The position numbers were made by a program, and so were the translations under genes. Shown one piece after another: positions 1 through 12,083 of a stretch of 64,000 bases of DNA. A model generated the notes under the pieces. The model was given only the letters and a program-made list of their open reading frames with translations. It was not told where the DNA came from and did not search any database. This DNA is from Gnetum montanum (Eukaryota; Streptophyta; Gnetopsida; Gnetales; Gnetaceae): contig MNCI01014239.1 of assembly GCA_015680685.1 (NCBI GenBank), positions 479,827-543,826 of the forward strand, given 5' to 3'. Numbering within the stretch: the stretch's first letter is position 1; every line of letters begins with the position of its first letter.

Positions 1-544
1 TTGAAAAGTTTTGTTTACACCTTTCATAAATAGGTACCCATCAATAGACGACCTCCCCCCCCCCTACATGTACGAGACCCCATATACAGAACTCTAATGA
101 CATAGCACAAAAATAGTGTATATATACGTGCCCACACTTTGAATTTTTCACATTTCATTTCAAATGCCAAAGGAGGTTTTGCAGTTTTTAGAGCTTAGAA
201 CTTTCCAAAAGCCATATCTTCCTAACCATATGTCCAATACTCCATTTTTTGACCTTGTAGCTACTAGAGGTAAGCTCTTAGTTGTGGAGGCCACAAACAT
301 AAATTTTTTGATAGAAAAGTTTTCCAAATATTTCTAACTCCCACAAAGGTTTAATAAAGAAACCAACATGAAAACATCAAATTACAAAGGTTAAACCCTT
401 CCAACTAGCTCTGGTAACACTTTAGACTTAAAAATTAATAAAATAACTAATCTACCATGGTCCAACCTTACTCTAAGTATAACTAACTAACGAGACAAGG
501 TATCAAAACATTATAAGTTACACATTATATATACTAGTCCTTGG
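1..544 (+). repeat. Old LTR-like repeat segment, related to 57215-57640
   Basis: A stretch around 140-350 (cacatttcatttcaaatgcc, then an agctta/ccttacc-rich run) matches 57215-57420 in order and orientation. In both places it is followed a few hundred bases later by a primer-binding-like word (atggtatcaaagg at 554; atggcaccaaaatg at 57651). I infer the end of one LTR family. No reading frame is credible here and the left boundary lies outside the window. Confidence 0.4.
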
Positions 545-1267
545 ATGTGTTGTGACTAGAGATGGTATCAAAGGGGAAGCACAAACATGAAGGAGAACCA
601 TCATAGCCATGGGACAAATGGCCTTGAAAAGGAAGGGGCCAAGAATAGGCTCAATAAGAACAAGCAGCAACCCAAGCTACAAGACCTCTTAGGGAGGATC
701 CTAAAGTGGAATCTATCCATTTGATTCTAGAAAAAGTAGTAGCAACAGAGCAATCCCACTAAGATGAAGCACTATCTCCACAAGAAAACCTTGAGGTGAC
801 CTTGATAAAAGCTTACCTCAAGCATATCAAATCAAAGGAGTTGTTTTCAATAATGCCCTATCCATGGGATATCCCAATTCCAACCCACATTGGTGATGCC
901 ACGTAGACTATGAATGATCCCTAGAGCAAGAAGGAGAAGATGAAAGCATTATTAGATGTCTCTTTCCTTTCACCAGAAGTGGCAACTACAATAGGACAAC
1001 CACAAGCACCTCAACCACCATGTGCACTTGAAGTAAGAGTACGTCCTTTAGAACCTCCACTGCCTAGGACCATTTCATCTTTTTAACTATCTTCATGCTG
1101 CCAAAGGATGTGTTGTCCAATTTTTTTCATTCATGCTATGGTATTTAATTTTTTGTCATGAACATCATAATTTTGTAATCAATGTCAATTCATACACCCA
1201 AGCACTTAGTTTTGTTTTGTTGTGTCATATGTCAGTCAATAATTCCATACCTTTCCAATTTTGTAAA
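545..1267 (+). pseudogene. Decayed internal region of a gypsy element, protein unrecognised
   Basis: Reading the plus strand from the ATG near 563 gives a charged, broken frame with several TAG codons, then a proline-rich stretch near 1000-1070. It lies just upstream of the polypurine tract and LTR of element A, so by position it is internal sequence of that element or of an element it inserted into. I do not recognise the protein. The frequent TAG stops are consistent with former CAG codons. Confidence 0.3.
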
Positions 1268-1304
1268 GAACTTGAGGATGAGTTTTCATTCATTCATGGG
1301 GGTA
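1268..1304 (+). other. Conserved 3' tail and polypurine tract of gypsy element A
   Basis: The bases gaacttgaggatgag followed by catgggggta directly precede an LTR beginning TGATGAA. The same arrangement occurs on the minus strand at 60535-60570 (gaactcgaggacgag, then caggggggta, then TGATGGG). The G-run is the likely plus-strand primer site for reverse transcription. The shared tail ties element A to element D at the other end of the window. Confidence 0.7.
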
Positions 1305-2197
1305 TGATGAAATATCTTCAATTGGCTACATTGATGGGATGCTATCGATGTGACCCCATCAATGGGATCTTGTCGACATAGGGTTTCCCATGTTGACATG
1401 TACCCATCAACATGGCATCCTAATAGATTTATAAATATGGCACCTATTCATGTTAATAGGAGTTAGATTTTCAATTGCTAATAGAATTCTTATAGTTTTT
1501 TCTTGTAAGAGAAAGAATAATTCTCTAAGTTTCCACAATAGGAGTCAAGGAATGTATCGATCTTTATTTGAGCACTATTCTACTTGAGCACCTTAGTCTG
1601 TGTAGTAATAAAGACAAGCTTTTTGATAAGCCTTACAACACTTGTACTAGCTTAATGATTTATTTATGCATTTATTTTTTTCATTAATTAAGTGATTAAT
1701 TAATCTAAGATGATTAAGGATTTAAGTAATTAATTAATTAAGCTAAATAGATTACCATACATAAGTATGACAACTTCGAGCATACGTATAACACTTGGTA
1801 ATCCCAATAGCACTTAACACTTCATCACCAAACAATGTTGTATGTGTTCAAGATGTGTACGGAAAGTGGGAGTAGATGCTTATGTTGGAATAGTTAGTTA
1901 TTAATTAGCAATTAAATTAGTTAAAATAGTTAATCAATTTATTCTCAATCTATCACCAACATTAGGTGAACAAAATATAAAATAATAAAAATCATGTACC
2001 TAAATTACACTTAATCATGCAACTAAGCCTCACAAGTGTAGTTGAAAAGACAACAATTGTTCCATGATTATATTCAACTTCTAGATTGAATCCTATGTAT
2101 GAGAACACTAGGAATCCACAAAATTCAACTAAATCATGCATGAACACCTTAGTGATTCATATGGTTGGGCATAGGGGTACCTCATTGCTCCTCAACA
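1305..2197 (+). mobile_element. LTR of gypsy element A (3' LTR)
   Basis: The segment begins TG after a polypurine tract and ends ctcctcaaca. Its right half is the reverse complement of the LTRs at 24535-25352 and 59774-60534: it shares a gtgtacggaaagtgggagtagatg block, a cacttggtaa block and a terminal ggttgggcataggggtacct block. A TATA box lies at 1428 and a poly-A-signal-like context near 1560-1610. It is about 893 bp, longer than its relatives because the left end (1310-1400) holds extra atcaatgggat-type repeats. The 5' LTR lies outside the window, so no target duplication could be checked. Confidence 0.8.
1428..1438 (+). promoter_or_regulatory. TATA box of LTR A
   Basis: tttataaatat lies at the place where sister LTRs carry ttataaataagagg (minus strand at 25260-25275 and 60488-60502), which makes it the likely core promoter of this LTR. 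Confidence 0.6.
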
Positions 2198-4399
2198 ATG
2201 GCCTCAAAATTAAGCCAATTAATAGCATATTCACATTGCCTCATCCATAGATTACAATTTGGTCACACGTGAAATGCTTGTGGCTTGTATGGTTAGGTGT
2301 TGGATTACTTCACCGCTCATCATCAGCCATAATAAGAGTAGGTCTAGTTACTTAATGCATCATATTACCTAAAATTTCATTAGCATAAACTATTGAAAAA
2401 TAACACTATAATCCTGTTATGCCTATGACTAACAATTCATGACATTGTAACATTTTTTATTTTTTTTTGAATAAGAGCAATGTTAATATTAGTGAGAAGT
2501 TTTGTTCATATTTTTCTTTACCATTACCTTTAGAGAGCAACAACCAAGAGGACTAGTTTTTTATAAATTAATCAAATGAAATTTCTAATCCTTCCATAGA
2601 AAATATAAACAAAAAATGTTCACCAATAAGGAAAAGGAAACACCATGTTTAAAGCTCCTAAGGTACCACAAAGAATTTCAACCACCTCCCTAGCTATTTG
2701 GTGATGCTAAGAAAGTGTTTTACAAGGAGGCCTATAAATTGTTAGTCTTGAACTTAGTAATTAAGAAGGAGGTGTTTATGTCATGGATTTGGTGATAAAG
2801 TATAGTTTTTTTATATATTTTCTTGTATGCTTTATTTACTCCTTGATTTGTGAATTTTTATGTCCATATTTTTTTTGATAAATTTAATAATATATCATTT
2901 ATTTATTTATTTATTTTTGGCCTTGGTGTGGCATGATTTTAGGTGCATGTCTTTAATGTTATGATTTATTTTAATTTTTCTTTTGTATTCCTTGGTATTA
3001 TTTTTATCTCTATTTTTAAGAGTAATAATTAATTAGTTTTTATTTCCTATTCTTTTGAGCATGATTTTGTGTGTTTGTATGTAAACCTCTTAGAAAATCA
3101 TTTGATGTGGTTAAGGGACAAATTATCTATATGGATTAGCATATAGATATATTAATGAAATAAGAGTATTGTATAGGTCCAATGTGGAGCCTTAATTTAA
3201 TGGAATGTGCACATGATGAAATATTAATCTACACAATATTAACCTACACACTTTCTTCTTATCATTGCTAGTCAACTAGACATATATTATATGGGAAGAT
3301 AGATATTACAGCACAAGTGGGAATGCTCTTGCTTCTAGATATAAAAATATTTTTATAGGCTCATGATTTAAGATTTAAGTTCTCAAAACTTTGATGTATA
3401 CTTGGTTACAATTTAGAAACAAGTGTTTAATCAAGGGTCCTTATCATAATTATGCAATTATATCTTCTGGTTTGAATTCTCTATGAGCACATATATTTAT
3501 GACATGACTTGCTCTATTTTTTTTTTTTTATTTAACATATTCTAGTATGATTTGGATTAGAAATTTCTTATTACAAGCTTAATGTCTTGAACATTAGTTT
3601 TAGGAAGAAAGATTATTTATGATAAGTAAATTGATTTTTTTTGTTTTATATGTTTGGTATTTACATGTTAGATCTATTAACCTTTATCTGTGATTGTGTT
3701 CTACATGTATTGTCTTTTAAATTTACATATTTTATTATTTCTATACACATTTTTAATTATTGATATGTGATTTCTAAACACTTACATGATTTTTCAGCCA
3801 AGTTACAGATTCTAAATGTTTACCATGTTATACTTGAGATAGAAAGTGAGAGTAGAATCAAAATCAACAAAACATGCTTAAAATGCATATATGGATTATT
3901 TCAATTCAAATCATCTAGTAATGGTATTATATATTAATAGGAGATTAATGTAAAATAAGACAATATGTAAGTATCTCCTCTTTATGAACTAGCATATGAG
4001 AAACTAGTTAGGGCATATGATGTTTATAGAAGGTTCATCTTTAATAAAACTTTTGTAGAGTTCCTTAACGATGCTCCTTTTTGGCTTAAGTAACAAATTC
4101 AATAGATGTAATTCTTCAATTACCTTGTCCAAATAGTTTCATGGTATCATTTTAATTCCAAACATGCTTGGAAGATAAGATTTATAATGATATTATGACT
4201 TATGTCAATGTTGGATTTATGCTAGTTTCAACATGGACTATTACTAAAGTCAAAGACATATTGATGTATCCTTGAGCTTAGGTAGGTTCTCATGAAGATA
4301 TGAGCCTTAACCATCATTTCCTAATTCTATTTGGTGATGTAACAATTTTTTTAGAAATTTCCTATGTATATATTAATGTATGTAGCTTCTCTATCTTTG
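2198..4399. other. AT-rich intergenic DNA, no gene seen
   Basis: About 2.2 kb between LTR A and the large Tat-like element. I found no reading frame with a recognisable motif on either strand, no terminal repeats, and only short A/T runs such as the tttattta repeats near 2895-2920. It is probably heavily decayed older repeat sequence. Confidence 0.5.
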
Positions 4400-5087
4400 T
4401 GACATCTGAAAACATTGGTGGCTAGAACACTAAGAGATCCACGGGCATACAACCTAACCTAGAATCTGTGCGAAGCTCAGGCTGTGCTAGGAAAAAATGG
4501 AAAGGAGGTTCCCTGAATGGTCTAGTCAATTAGACAGGGACACACATGGTGTAAAATAACCATTTGCAAAAGGATTTTATAGAGTGTTACACATGGGAGC
4601 CAGGACAATAAGCAAGAGCGTAGCATAGAGTCTTGACCCAAAAATAGTAATCTCAATGTGCAAATGCATATCAACAATAAAAAATGTAAAATTTATGCTA
4701 AAAATTTATAACAAATGTTGAGAAAGAAAATTAAATAGAAGTTTGAGAGTGTTGAAATGCAATGCCCAAAAACTAGAGAACGTAACTTTTACTTAGACAA
4801 GATGTGAAAATGGTACACAGCATCAAACAAGCATAGTGGTAGTGCAACGATGCAATCATAGTCTCTAGGATGTTAAGGATGTGGTGCTGGTAGCTACAAG
4901 GGGGGTTGAACCTACTAGGTTGGTGATCGTTACACTCTACAAATACAAGGGAAGACTATGTCACAATGTTTGTTAAGGTGTCAAGCTCAGGTGCTCAGGC
5001 ATAGGAGTAGTGGAGATGCTAGGAATGCTCAAATGTTTAATGCTCAAATGATTTTTTTCCTAACCCCTAAAGTACTAAACATTGGGG

Positions 5088-5097
5088 TATTTATAGG
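5088..5097 (-). promoter_or_regulatory. TATA box of G 3' LTR
   Basis: The minus strand reads CCTATAAATA inside a block (cattggggtatttatagggct on plus) that is unchanged in the other LTR at 19976-19995, about 15 kb away. Confidence 0.7.
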
Positions 5098-5529
5098 GCT
5101 AGTTTTTCTATGAAATGAAAATTGGATGCCACATGGCCTAGGTGTCATGTGGCATGGACATAGGTAGGTCATGCTGACATGTTATGCTCTTTGTAACAAA
5201 GTGTTATGCTCTGCAAGACAAGAATGAGAAATTAGAGACTATCAAACTATAACCACACTACCTAGGCTACATGTGCCAGAGTCTAAGAGCCCACTATGTA
5301 CCTACAAACAATGTCAAAACAATGCAACTTAGGGACTACGCTCTTGGACTACATCTTACCCCTCGTTTGAGTAGGGTCAAGTGTGGGAACAATTTCAGGG
5401 ATCAATGGGGGGTGCAAAAGAAATGCAAACTACTAATCCTGGCCACTAGAGTGATGTCAGAGCTAAGATGAAGGTCGATGCTATGTTCTAGAAGCTTCTG
5501 GATGCTTTCAAAGGCATTTCCCAAGTGTC

Positions 5530-6220
5530 AAGCTAGCTATGGTACATAGCATAGCATGAACACTTAGTGAAATTTTGCAAATTTTTGACTTACCACACCT
5601 GTCATGTTGTCTACGCTGCACAGCATAGCAAAGCGTAGCATGAGTACTTTGATAAAATTTGATAAAATTTACAATTTTTCTTCATGGAAAATTGACCATG
5701 CTCTAGGTTGTAGTAGGAAAAGCAGCTTTGAAAGTCAGAGAATTTCCAAATGCATCTTCTACATTGAGCTAGCTTGATAGATCCTTGTCCAACACTTAGG
5801 AAAAATTTGGCCTTGAAATGTGTGTTAAGCTTGCTATGCTATGTAGCATAGCAGAGCATAGAAGTCCAAAAGATAGAAAATTTTCCAAACTATTTCATCC
5901 ATCTTGAGCACTTTTAATAGACTCTAGCCTAGTACTTGGGTAAACTGGCAACTGGGACATGTGTCAAGCTAGATATGCTGGAGAGCGTACCGAGCTTGAT
6001 AGTCTAGGAGATAGAAAATTTGCCAAATTGTTTGGTTCATCCCAAGTGACCCTAGACCACTTTTGGCTTGACATTTATGTAGATTGTCCATGGAAGTGTG
6101 TGCTATGTTGGCCATGCTAGGGAGTGTAGCAAGTAGACTTAGAAAAAATTTGCAAAAAAAAATAGGACTTGAGGTGTGCTATGCTATCTATGCTACACAA
6201 TGTGACACTAGACTTAGAAA
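5530..6220. repeat. Palindromic repeat array in G 3' LTR
   Basis: About six loosely spaced units carry gcatagc/gctatgc words next to cttagtgaaattttgc-type A/T blocks. One unit near 5831 has 9-nt arms, GCTATGCTA and TAGCATAGC, separated by TG. The other LTR has the matching array with sites such as gctacac and catagc. The units may once have been richer in CG, for example gctacgcta. Confidence 0.6.
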
Positions 6221-6293
6221 AATTTTACCCAAGTTTTGACACTTAGATAAATCTGTCATTGAACTACAAGAGCTTGAAATTGGTGGTGTTTCA

Positions 6294-7849
6294 TTAGCAC
6301 CTCTTTGTTGATGTCTAGAGGATTGACCTAAGAGACGTCAACAAAGAATACAAAACACCACAATGAACATGACACTAACACCATTTGATAGTGCCCACTT
6401 GGATGAGGCTTCACTGTGCTTAAGGGTGCTAAGGGAATGAAGTATGGTATGAAATAGGTTAGCAAGATGGGTTAAAGGGCAATGGATGATGAGGATAACT
6501 GTAGAATGCAACGTGGTGATAGCTTGTCATCATAGCATGATCCCTCATCAGAGTGCCTATGATGGAGTCAGCATGCATAGGTGGCCTACGTTTTGGATTT
6601 TGACCTCTTGTCAGAGTGCTTATGACAGAGTCAATCTAAGATCAAATTGGTTGCAAGACAGTAATCATGCCATTTCACTTGGGTACTCGACTTGTCTCAT
6701 TTTCTTTTTCTTTTTTACTCTTCTTTTTCTTTTGTTTTACTTTTGTTCTTATTTCCTTCTTTTATTATTTTTTTTTTTATTTTTTCATCTTTTGCTCCCT
6801 TTTGTGTTGCCAAGAAAACTACGTGCCAACATTTGCTTAGAGATAAGCACATTGCATCTATAGGACAAGGTGTTTCCTCCCCAGGATAAGTTGTGTTACA
6901 TCCATTTGGGGCTTTGACTAGCTCACAAATGCTCCCCATGGGATGAGTTGTATTACACCTATCATGGACTCAACAATTAACTACAAGAAAGGTTCTACAT
7001 GCATCAAGAAAGCTTGCAATGGGTGTGGAAGATTGCAAGATCAAGAGGTAGAGGTCAGTTGGCTAGGTATGGATGTGCACTCTTAAGTAGCAAGGTAAGC
7101 CAAAGTGGATGCATTGGAGTAATTTGGTACCTTTTCACCATGATGAAATGCACCTTTGAATGACGCCACCCAAGCTTCATCCTACAAACACAAATAGAGA
7201 AAATAAGAAAAATAACAAACACATGAGATGAGGGCAAAGTCCTATTTGCTAAGGGCATTGCAAGGGCTGAGTGCTATGTCAGTTATGAGCACATGCAATG
7301 TCCAAAGTAGGAAGGTCAGTGTAGGCATTGACAATGAAAAGCTTCAAAAGCTCTAGTAGCCATGCTAGGATCAAGCACCCAAGTGGCTAGAAGCAATTGT
7401 GGTGTAGGTGCTTAGGAGTTCTCACCAAAAGTAAGAGCCAGAATACTTAGCCGCATGGCAAGGAGCTACACCAGTAGATGTTCTTCCAAACTCAGACAAT
7501 GGTGAGGACCTAAGAATGAAAGCATTGTGGCTAGGCCACAGTATTACTGGGACTCTAGCGAGTGCTACTAACAATGAGATCTATGACTAGGATGATTGGC
7601 ACTAATGACAATAACTCTCAAAGGTTAGCAAGATGCCAAAAGACATCTTTGGAAGATCAGCAAGATGTTAGGGACAGTGATGCTACAAATGTCCTAGATG
7701 GTTTTTCCTTGACATTGTGAATTTTATTCTGGAACTACAATGCCCCACCCCATCCTTCCCAAGAGGTGTGAGTAGATGATAGAAGATTGGAAGTATTCCC
7801 ACTCACTTGCTCGTAGAGCTATGCGTGTTGAACTATGGATGCAGAACTA
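6294..7849. other. 3' noncoding part of element G
   Basis: Lies between the tandem array after integrase and the 3' LTR. The minus strand just inside the LTR reads aacaaagaggtgctaa, a purine-rich run suited to plus-strand priming. A long pyrimidine tract occupies about 6690-6790. A short repeat (gtcagagtgcytatgaygragtca) appears at 6547-6575 and 6608-6634. No protein could be recognised. Confidence 0.5.
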
Positions 7850-8110
7850 CAAACCCAATTTTAGATCTTGGTAGACCACATGTTGTGCTAGTTTAAGCTC
7901 CTAGTAGACCATGATCCTAGTTTAAGATCTAAGAAAACAATTTTGTGCTAGTTTAAGGTCCTAACAAACCACTCTGCTAGTTTAATGTCATAGCAGATAA
8001 TGGATGGATAGTTTAGGATCATAGCGAACCATGTTGTGGGTGCTAGTTTAGTGTCATAGCTCAAGGACATGTTGTGCCAGTTTAACATCGTAGCAGACAT
8101 CTATGCCAAT
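7850..8110. repeat. Degenerate tandem repeat, gctagtttaa units
   Basis: Roughly seven units of about 35-45 bp share the core tgtgctagtttaagrtcctagyagacca. A single related unit sits at about 11772-11800 (ttgctagtttaagatcatagtagacca) and a related array at 14820-15010 (ctagtttaaggccatt). The array immediately follows the end of integrase. Repeats of this kind are common in noncoding parts of Tat-lineage elements. Confidence 0.7.
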
Positions 8111-8159
8111 TTAACGTTGTATTGAACATCTATTTACCTTTCTTTTTTTGTTGGCTTGA

Positions 8160-9340
8160 TACTACATATCAAGTGTAGTATGGCTTCAGGTACCAGTGGT
8201 TAGTGAGCTTGAAGGCTCCATTGTTGTATGCCTTTATAACCAAGAAAGGTCCTTCCTAGTTAGCTGAGAACTTATCCGAGGGCTCATGGATGACCTTGAG
8301 GACTAGGCCCCCCTTCTTGATTGGGCATTGATACTAATCATAATGGTGCTTTTTTCTTTTCTTTTCTTGGTACCACTCGATGTGATTAAGTGTTTGCACA
8401 TGCTCTTCTGCTATAGACTCAAGGTCGATGGTTCTCAACTCATTATTTTGAGCCTCATCAATGAAGCTTGGGAAGATCATGCAAAGTGATGGGACCTGCA
8501 ATTCAAAAGGCAATGTTGCTTCAGATCCATACACAATACTATATGGCATCTTACCTATCATTGTCCTGCATGTCCTTGGTAGGCCCATAGTGCATAGACT
8601 AGTTGTTCATGCCATCATCATTTGCTGTTGTTAAGCATCCTCTTCATAAGATTGATGAAGACCTTATTTGTAGCCTCTACTTGTCCATTCACCTATGGGT
8701 AGTATGGTGATGAGAAAGAATGTTTAATGCCAAGGTTTTCATAGAAGGCTTTCTTTTTTGCATTGCTAAATTATGGCTCATTATTTGTGATTATAGTTAT
8801 GGGAAGACCAAATTAGGTCACTATGTTATCAAGAATGAATTTTCAAAATTGTTGTGATGTTGTCTTCCTAAGGGGAATGGCTTCAACCCACTTGGTAAAA
8901 TATTCAATTGTAGTAATGATGAAGCTATGTCCTATGGAAGACTTAGGCATTATAGGTCCAATGATGTCCAAACCCTAGCATTGGAATGGTCATGTGATCT
9001 GTGTAGTATGCAACTCAGTGGGTGGCATGTGCATTATATTTTCATGTCGCTAACACACATCACATGTCCTAACCTTGGAGACACAAGCATGCTCCATGTA
9101 AGGCCAATAATAGCCTAGATCCCTAATTTTTGCTGCCATTATCCTAGGAGCTATATGAGCCCCACATAGTCCCTCATGAACTTGGTCAATGATCTTTTGC
9201 ACTTCATTGCCACTAATGCAAGTTAATAGTATTCCATCATAGGATCTGCAACATAAGGTGCTATCACCTACAAGGACGTACTGCCATGATCATTTTTATA
9301 CTACATCTTTTTGGGCAAAGGTTGGATTTTGTGGAAGCTC
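8160..9340 (-). pseudogene. Integrase of element G (broken)
   Basis: Reading the minus strand, the core has GLDIIGPI, then TIEYFTKWVEAIPLR about 30 residues later, then ITNNEP and SSPYYP. The C-terminal part has PYSIVYGSEATLPFELQVPS followed by a charged helix (EWYQEKKRKKHH) and KGGLVLKV. The enzyme would insert the cDNA copy into the genome. Upstream the zinc-binding region is visible as GYYWPYMEHACVSKVRTCDVC. Several TAG and TAA stops interrupt it, most of them one transition from CAG, TGG or CAA. It follows RNase H directly, as expected for Ty3/gypsy gene order. Confidence 0.8.
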
Positions 9341-10300
9341 TCCCTATTGGAGGTATGCTTTAATATCGTCATACCACTCTTCGGTGTGAACTGTACTTAC
9401 AACTACAATGCTTGTTGTATGAGTTATAGGCTTAGTACAATCCACTATTGAAGCCAGCAAACTAAAAAACATGTCTAGCACTATGCTTAAGGCTAAAGTA
9501 GCTAGTGTGTCAGCTATGGCATTTTCATTGCAGGGGATATGTTGGATGTCTACGGTTGCAAATTGTTTAAGTAAGTGCTTTTCCAAATCATAATAAGGTT
9601 GTAGATGTTATGCCTTATAAGCATAAACCTCTATGACTTGGTTGATGACCAGTTGTGAATCACCTTGGACTACTATATTTTGAGTTCCTAACTCTTAAGC
9701 TACTAAGACATCTCTAAGGAAACCTTTGTACTCCACCACATTGTTTATACATGGAAATGCAAAGTGATATGTGAAGGGTCAGATCTCCCTAGAGGGAAAT
9801 GTGATAATAGCAATAGCACTACCACCTTGTGTGGTTGAAGCACCATCAAAGTGAAAAATAGCTTCAAAGTTTGCATGTACTTGGCTTATACTATTGACAT
9901 GTTCATCTAGAAATTTTGGATATATTGTTGCTTGATCATCCATAGGTAAAGTCATAAGTTGTGTGACTATTGCTTGATCTTTTATGGATGCCTGCGCTAT
10001 ATAGTGTAGGTCAAACTCCATGGTTATTGCCTTCCACCTTGCTATTCAACTACTTTCATATATGTTCATTGTAATTGCCCAAAGTATGGTGCTTTTGCAA
10101 ATGACATTAACTTGGCTGTAGAAAAAGTAGTGTCTCCACATTTTGAGTGCAAAGACTAAGGCAAGATAGTTCTTCTCCACATCATTATATTTTTCCGCAT
10201 GTGCTACTAGTGCATGGCTTAAGTAGTAAACGAGGCCTCCAAGCCATCATCTCACTTTTGGCAAAGCAAAGAAGCAATGGATGTGTCTGAGGTTGCAAGG
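9341..10300 (-). pseudogene. RNase H domains of element G (broken)
   Basis: Two RNase H-like stretches can be read. The first follows RT and includes FYIYLATSDTSIASLL. The second opens with IFHFDGASTTQGGSAIAII at about 9785-9840 and closes with DIQHIPCNENAIADTLATLA at about 9500-9560. The first Asp of the catalytic set is kept in HFDGAS, and NAIADTLA holds the last conserved Asp. RNase H removes template RNA during reverse transcription. A second, archaeal-type RNase H is a known mark of the Tat lineage, which supports the classification. Stops occur between the blocks. Confidence 0.75.
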
Positions 10301-11590
10301 TAAATGTAGAATGATGTATCTCCTTGCTAAGGGTAGACTGTTGGAAGTTGAAATAGCTCCTTTTTTAGGTTGTCATATGTCTCTTAGCATTGATCTGTCC
10401 ACTTAAAATGGATCCCCTTTTTGAGTAAATTCTGCATTGACTGCAACTTGTCAGTTAACCTTGCAATAAACATACATATAAAACATAATCTTCCTTGTAA
10501 CCCACGAAACTCCTTAAGGTTTTTTGGTGGTGCTAAGTTGGTGATAGCCTTAACCTTGTCAGGATATATGCGTATGCCTGCTTCTGACACCACAAAGCCT
10601 AACATGTAACTAGTTTTTATGCCAAAGATACACTTTTTGGGATTAAGCCTAAGTTCATGTCTAAGGTAGCGTCTAAGGACATGATCTAAGTCATCTACGT
10701 GGTTATGAGCTACTTTGGACTTAACTACTATGTCAAAAATGTAGTCATTGAGTAGGTCTAATAGATAGTCACTAACGATATGTGTCATTGCACGTTGATA
10801 TGTTGCTCCTATATTCTTTAGTCCAAAGGGCATCATTTTGTAATAAAATGTACCCCAGGGAGTCATGAAAGTAGTGCTAATTTGGTGCTTTGGGTTGATT
10901 TGGATTTGGTCGTACCCTAAGAACCCATCCATGAAGAAAAACAAGGCATGACTGACCGTAGTATTGATGAGTTGGTCAATACTAGACAGTGAAAAATTGT
11001 CTTTGATGGTTGCCTTGTTTAGGTCCTAGAAGTCTATGCAAATGTGTATACTTCTATTTTTCTTGGGGACAACTACAATGTTCAAGACCCAGTCGATGTA
11101 GTCAACTACCTAGATGAAACCAGCATTTTAAAGCTTAGTGATCTCATCTCGAATGACCAACGGAACCTCAAGCTTAACTTTGCAAGTTTTTTTCTTAACT
11201 GTCTTGATGCGAGGATCTAGAATAATGTTATGCTATATTATACAAGGGTCTAAGTCTGGCATGTCCTCATAGGACCATGCAAACACCTTGACGTTATTAC
11301 TAAGGACTTTGAAGATGCTTTGTCAGATTGGAGGCTCTAATAAGGAACTAAGCTATAGTTTGTTTTCCTCACCTTTACATGTGATCACAAGGACTTCTAT
11401 GAAAGGATCCTCAGTTATGTCACCTACCTCAAAATCTAAAGCTCTAACTAGATGTTTCGACTAGTTTAGCAATGTCTCTAGAGATGCCACATTTGTGTCA
11501 AAGGTGAGCAATTCAAAGTCAAAGAGTTTGTGTTTATGCATCTTTTGGATCCACCATAAGGTCCAATCAAGACAAGGATGAATGAAGACT
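10301..11590 (-). pseudogene. Reverse transcriptase of element G (broken)
   Basis: The longest open piece (10384-10944) contains MDGFLGYDQIQINPKHQIST, then TPWGTFYYKMMPFGLKNIGA, TYQRAM and the connection motif PKNLKEFRGLQGRL. The expected catalytic YxDDIVVKS appears as YIFDIVVKS, so the first Asp of the pair is lost. Upstream (10945-11590), DLNKATIKDNF, VVPKKNRSIHICIDF and the N-terminal VFAWSYEDMPDLDP are readable across several TAG stops. RT would copy element RNA into DNA. With the active-site change and at least six stops it cannot work. Confidence 0.85.
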
Positions 11591-12040
11591 TTTGTATGCA
11601 TTCATTTTCATAGTCTTGTCTAAGAGATCCTAAAAAAAATCAAAAAAATATCAAGCGGTACCTGTCTTAATAAAGTGACATGCATAGAATAAGGAAGACA
11701 ATGTTATGAAAATTTAACTAAGTGTGCAATATGTAAAGTGATTTTTTTGTGGCCTCAATTGGCCATAAAATTGCTAGTTTAAGATCATAGTAGACCATAG
11801 ACTATGCATGGGACATAGGTTTAAGAAATGCTTAAAAGGTTTGAAACATAGGAGTGATCTAAATATTTATTGGGTAATTAGAAAAGATGCAAAAAATATT
11901 TTTAGAGTATAAGAACCTAAAAAAGTTGTAAAATTTCTCTAACTTTGGGTGCTATGCTCATCCCATGTTACGTGTGGGACACAAGATGCTCTACATTATG
12001 CATAGGACATGGAGCATCCTAGGAGGATGACATGTCCTTT
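11591..12040. other. Left part of the protease-RT spacer of element G
   Basis: No coding signal was seen. It contains A-rich runs near 11630-11650 and one isolated unit of the gctagtttaag repeat at about 11772-11800, related to the arrays at 7850-8110 and 14820-15010. Beyond it lies the promoter of the antisense gene. Confidence 0.45.
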
Positions 12041-12052
12041 GACCCTGAAGGG

Positions 12053-12083
12053 TATAAATAGAGGTTTTACCCATGGTAAACCT
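12053..12083 (+). promoter_or_regulatory. TATA box and hairpin before the antisense gene
   Basis: A plus-strand TATA box, tataaata (12053-12060), is followed at once by a near-perfect inverted repeat: aggttttacc, cat, ggtaaacct (12062-12083). The first ATG of the spliced model lies 120 bases further on. The promoter faces opposite to the LTR promoters of element G, so it would drive antisense transcription. Confidence 0.6.

Larger units (their letters stand above)
4400..6293 (-). repeat. 3' LTR of element G
   Basis: Starts TGACATCTG and ends GGTGGTGTTTCA. It aligns end to end with 19299-21192 (both 1894 bp), with many C/T and G/A differences. On the minus strand it has a TATA box at 5088-5097 and a set of palindromic gcatagc repeats at 5530-6220. 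The equal lengths after so much base change suggest decay mainly by point mutation rather than indels. Confidence 0.88.

Noticed and set aside
1133-1381. 82-codon frame ending near the start of LTR A
   Set aside because: It crosses the polypurine tract into the LTR. The stretch KELEDEF followed by HGGMM reflects the conserved 3' tail DNA, not an independent gene.
6486-6939. Open frames of 65-125 codons on both strands around 6490-6940
   Set aside because: They run through a long pyrimidine tract (6690-6790) that yields Phe/Leu-rich or Lys/Glu-rich peptides by composition alone. They lie in the 3' noncoding zone of element G.
7850-8110. CRISPR-like array of direct repeats
   Set aside because: Units are degenerate, have no constant-length unique spacers, and lie in a plant retrotransposon next to integrase.
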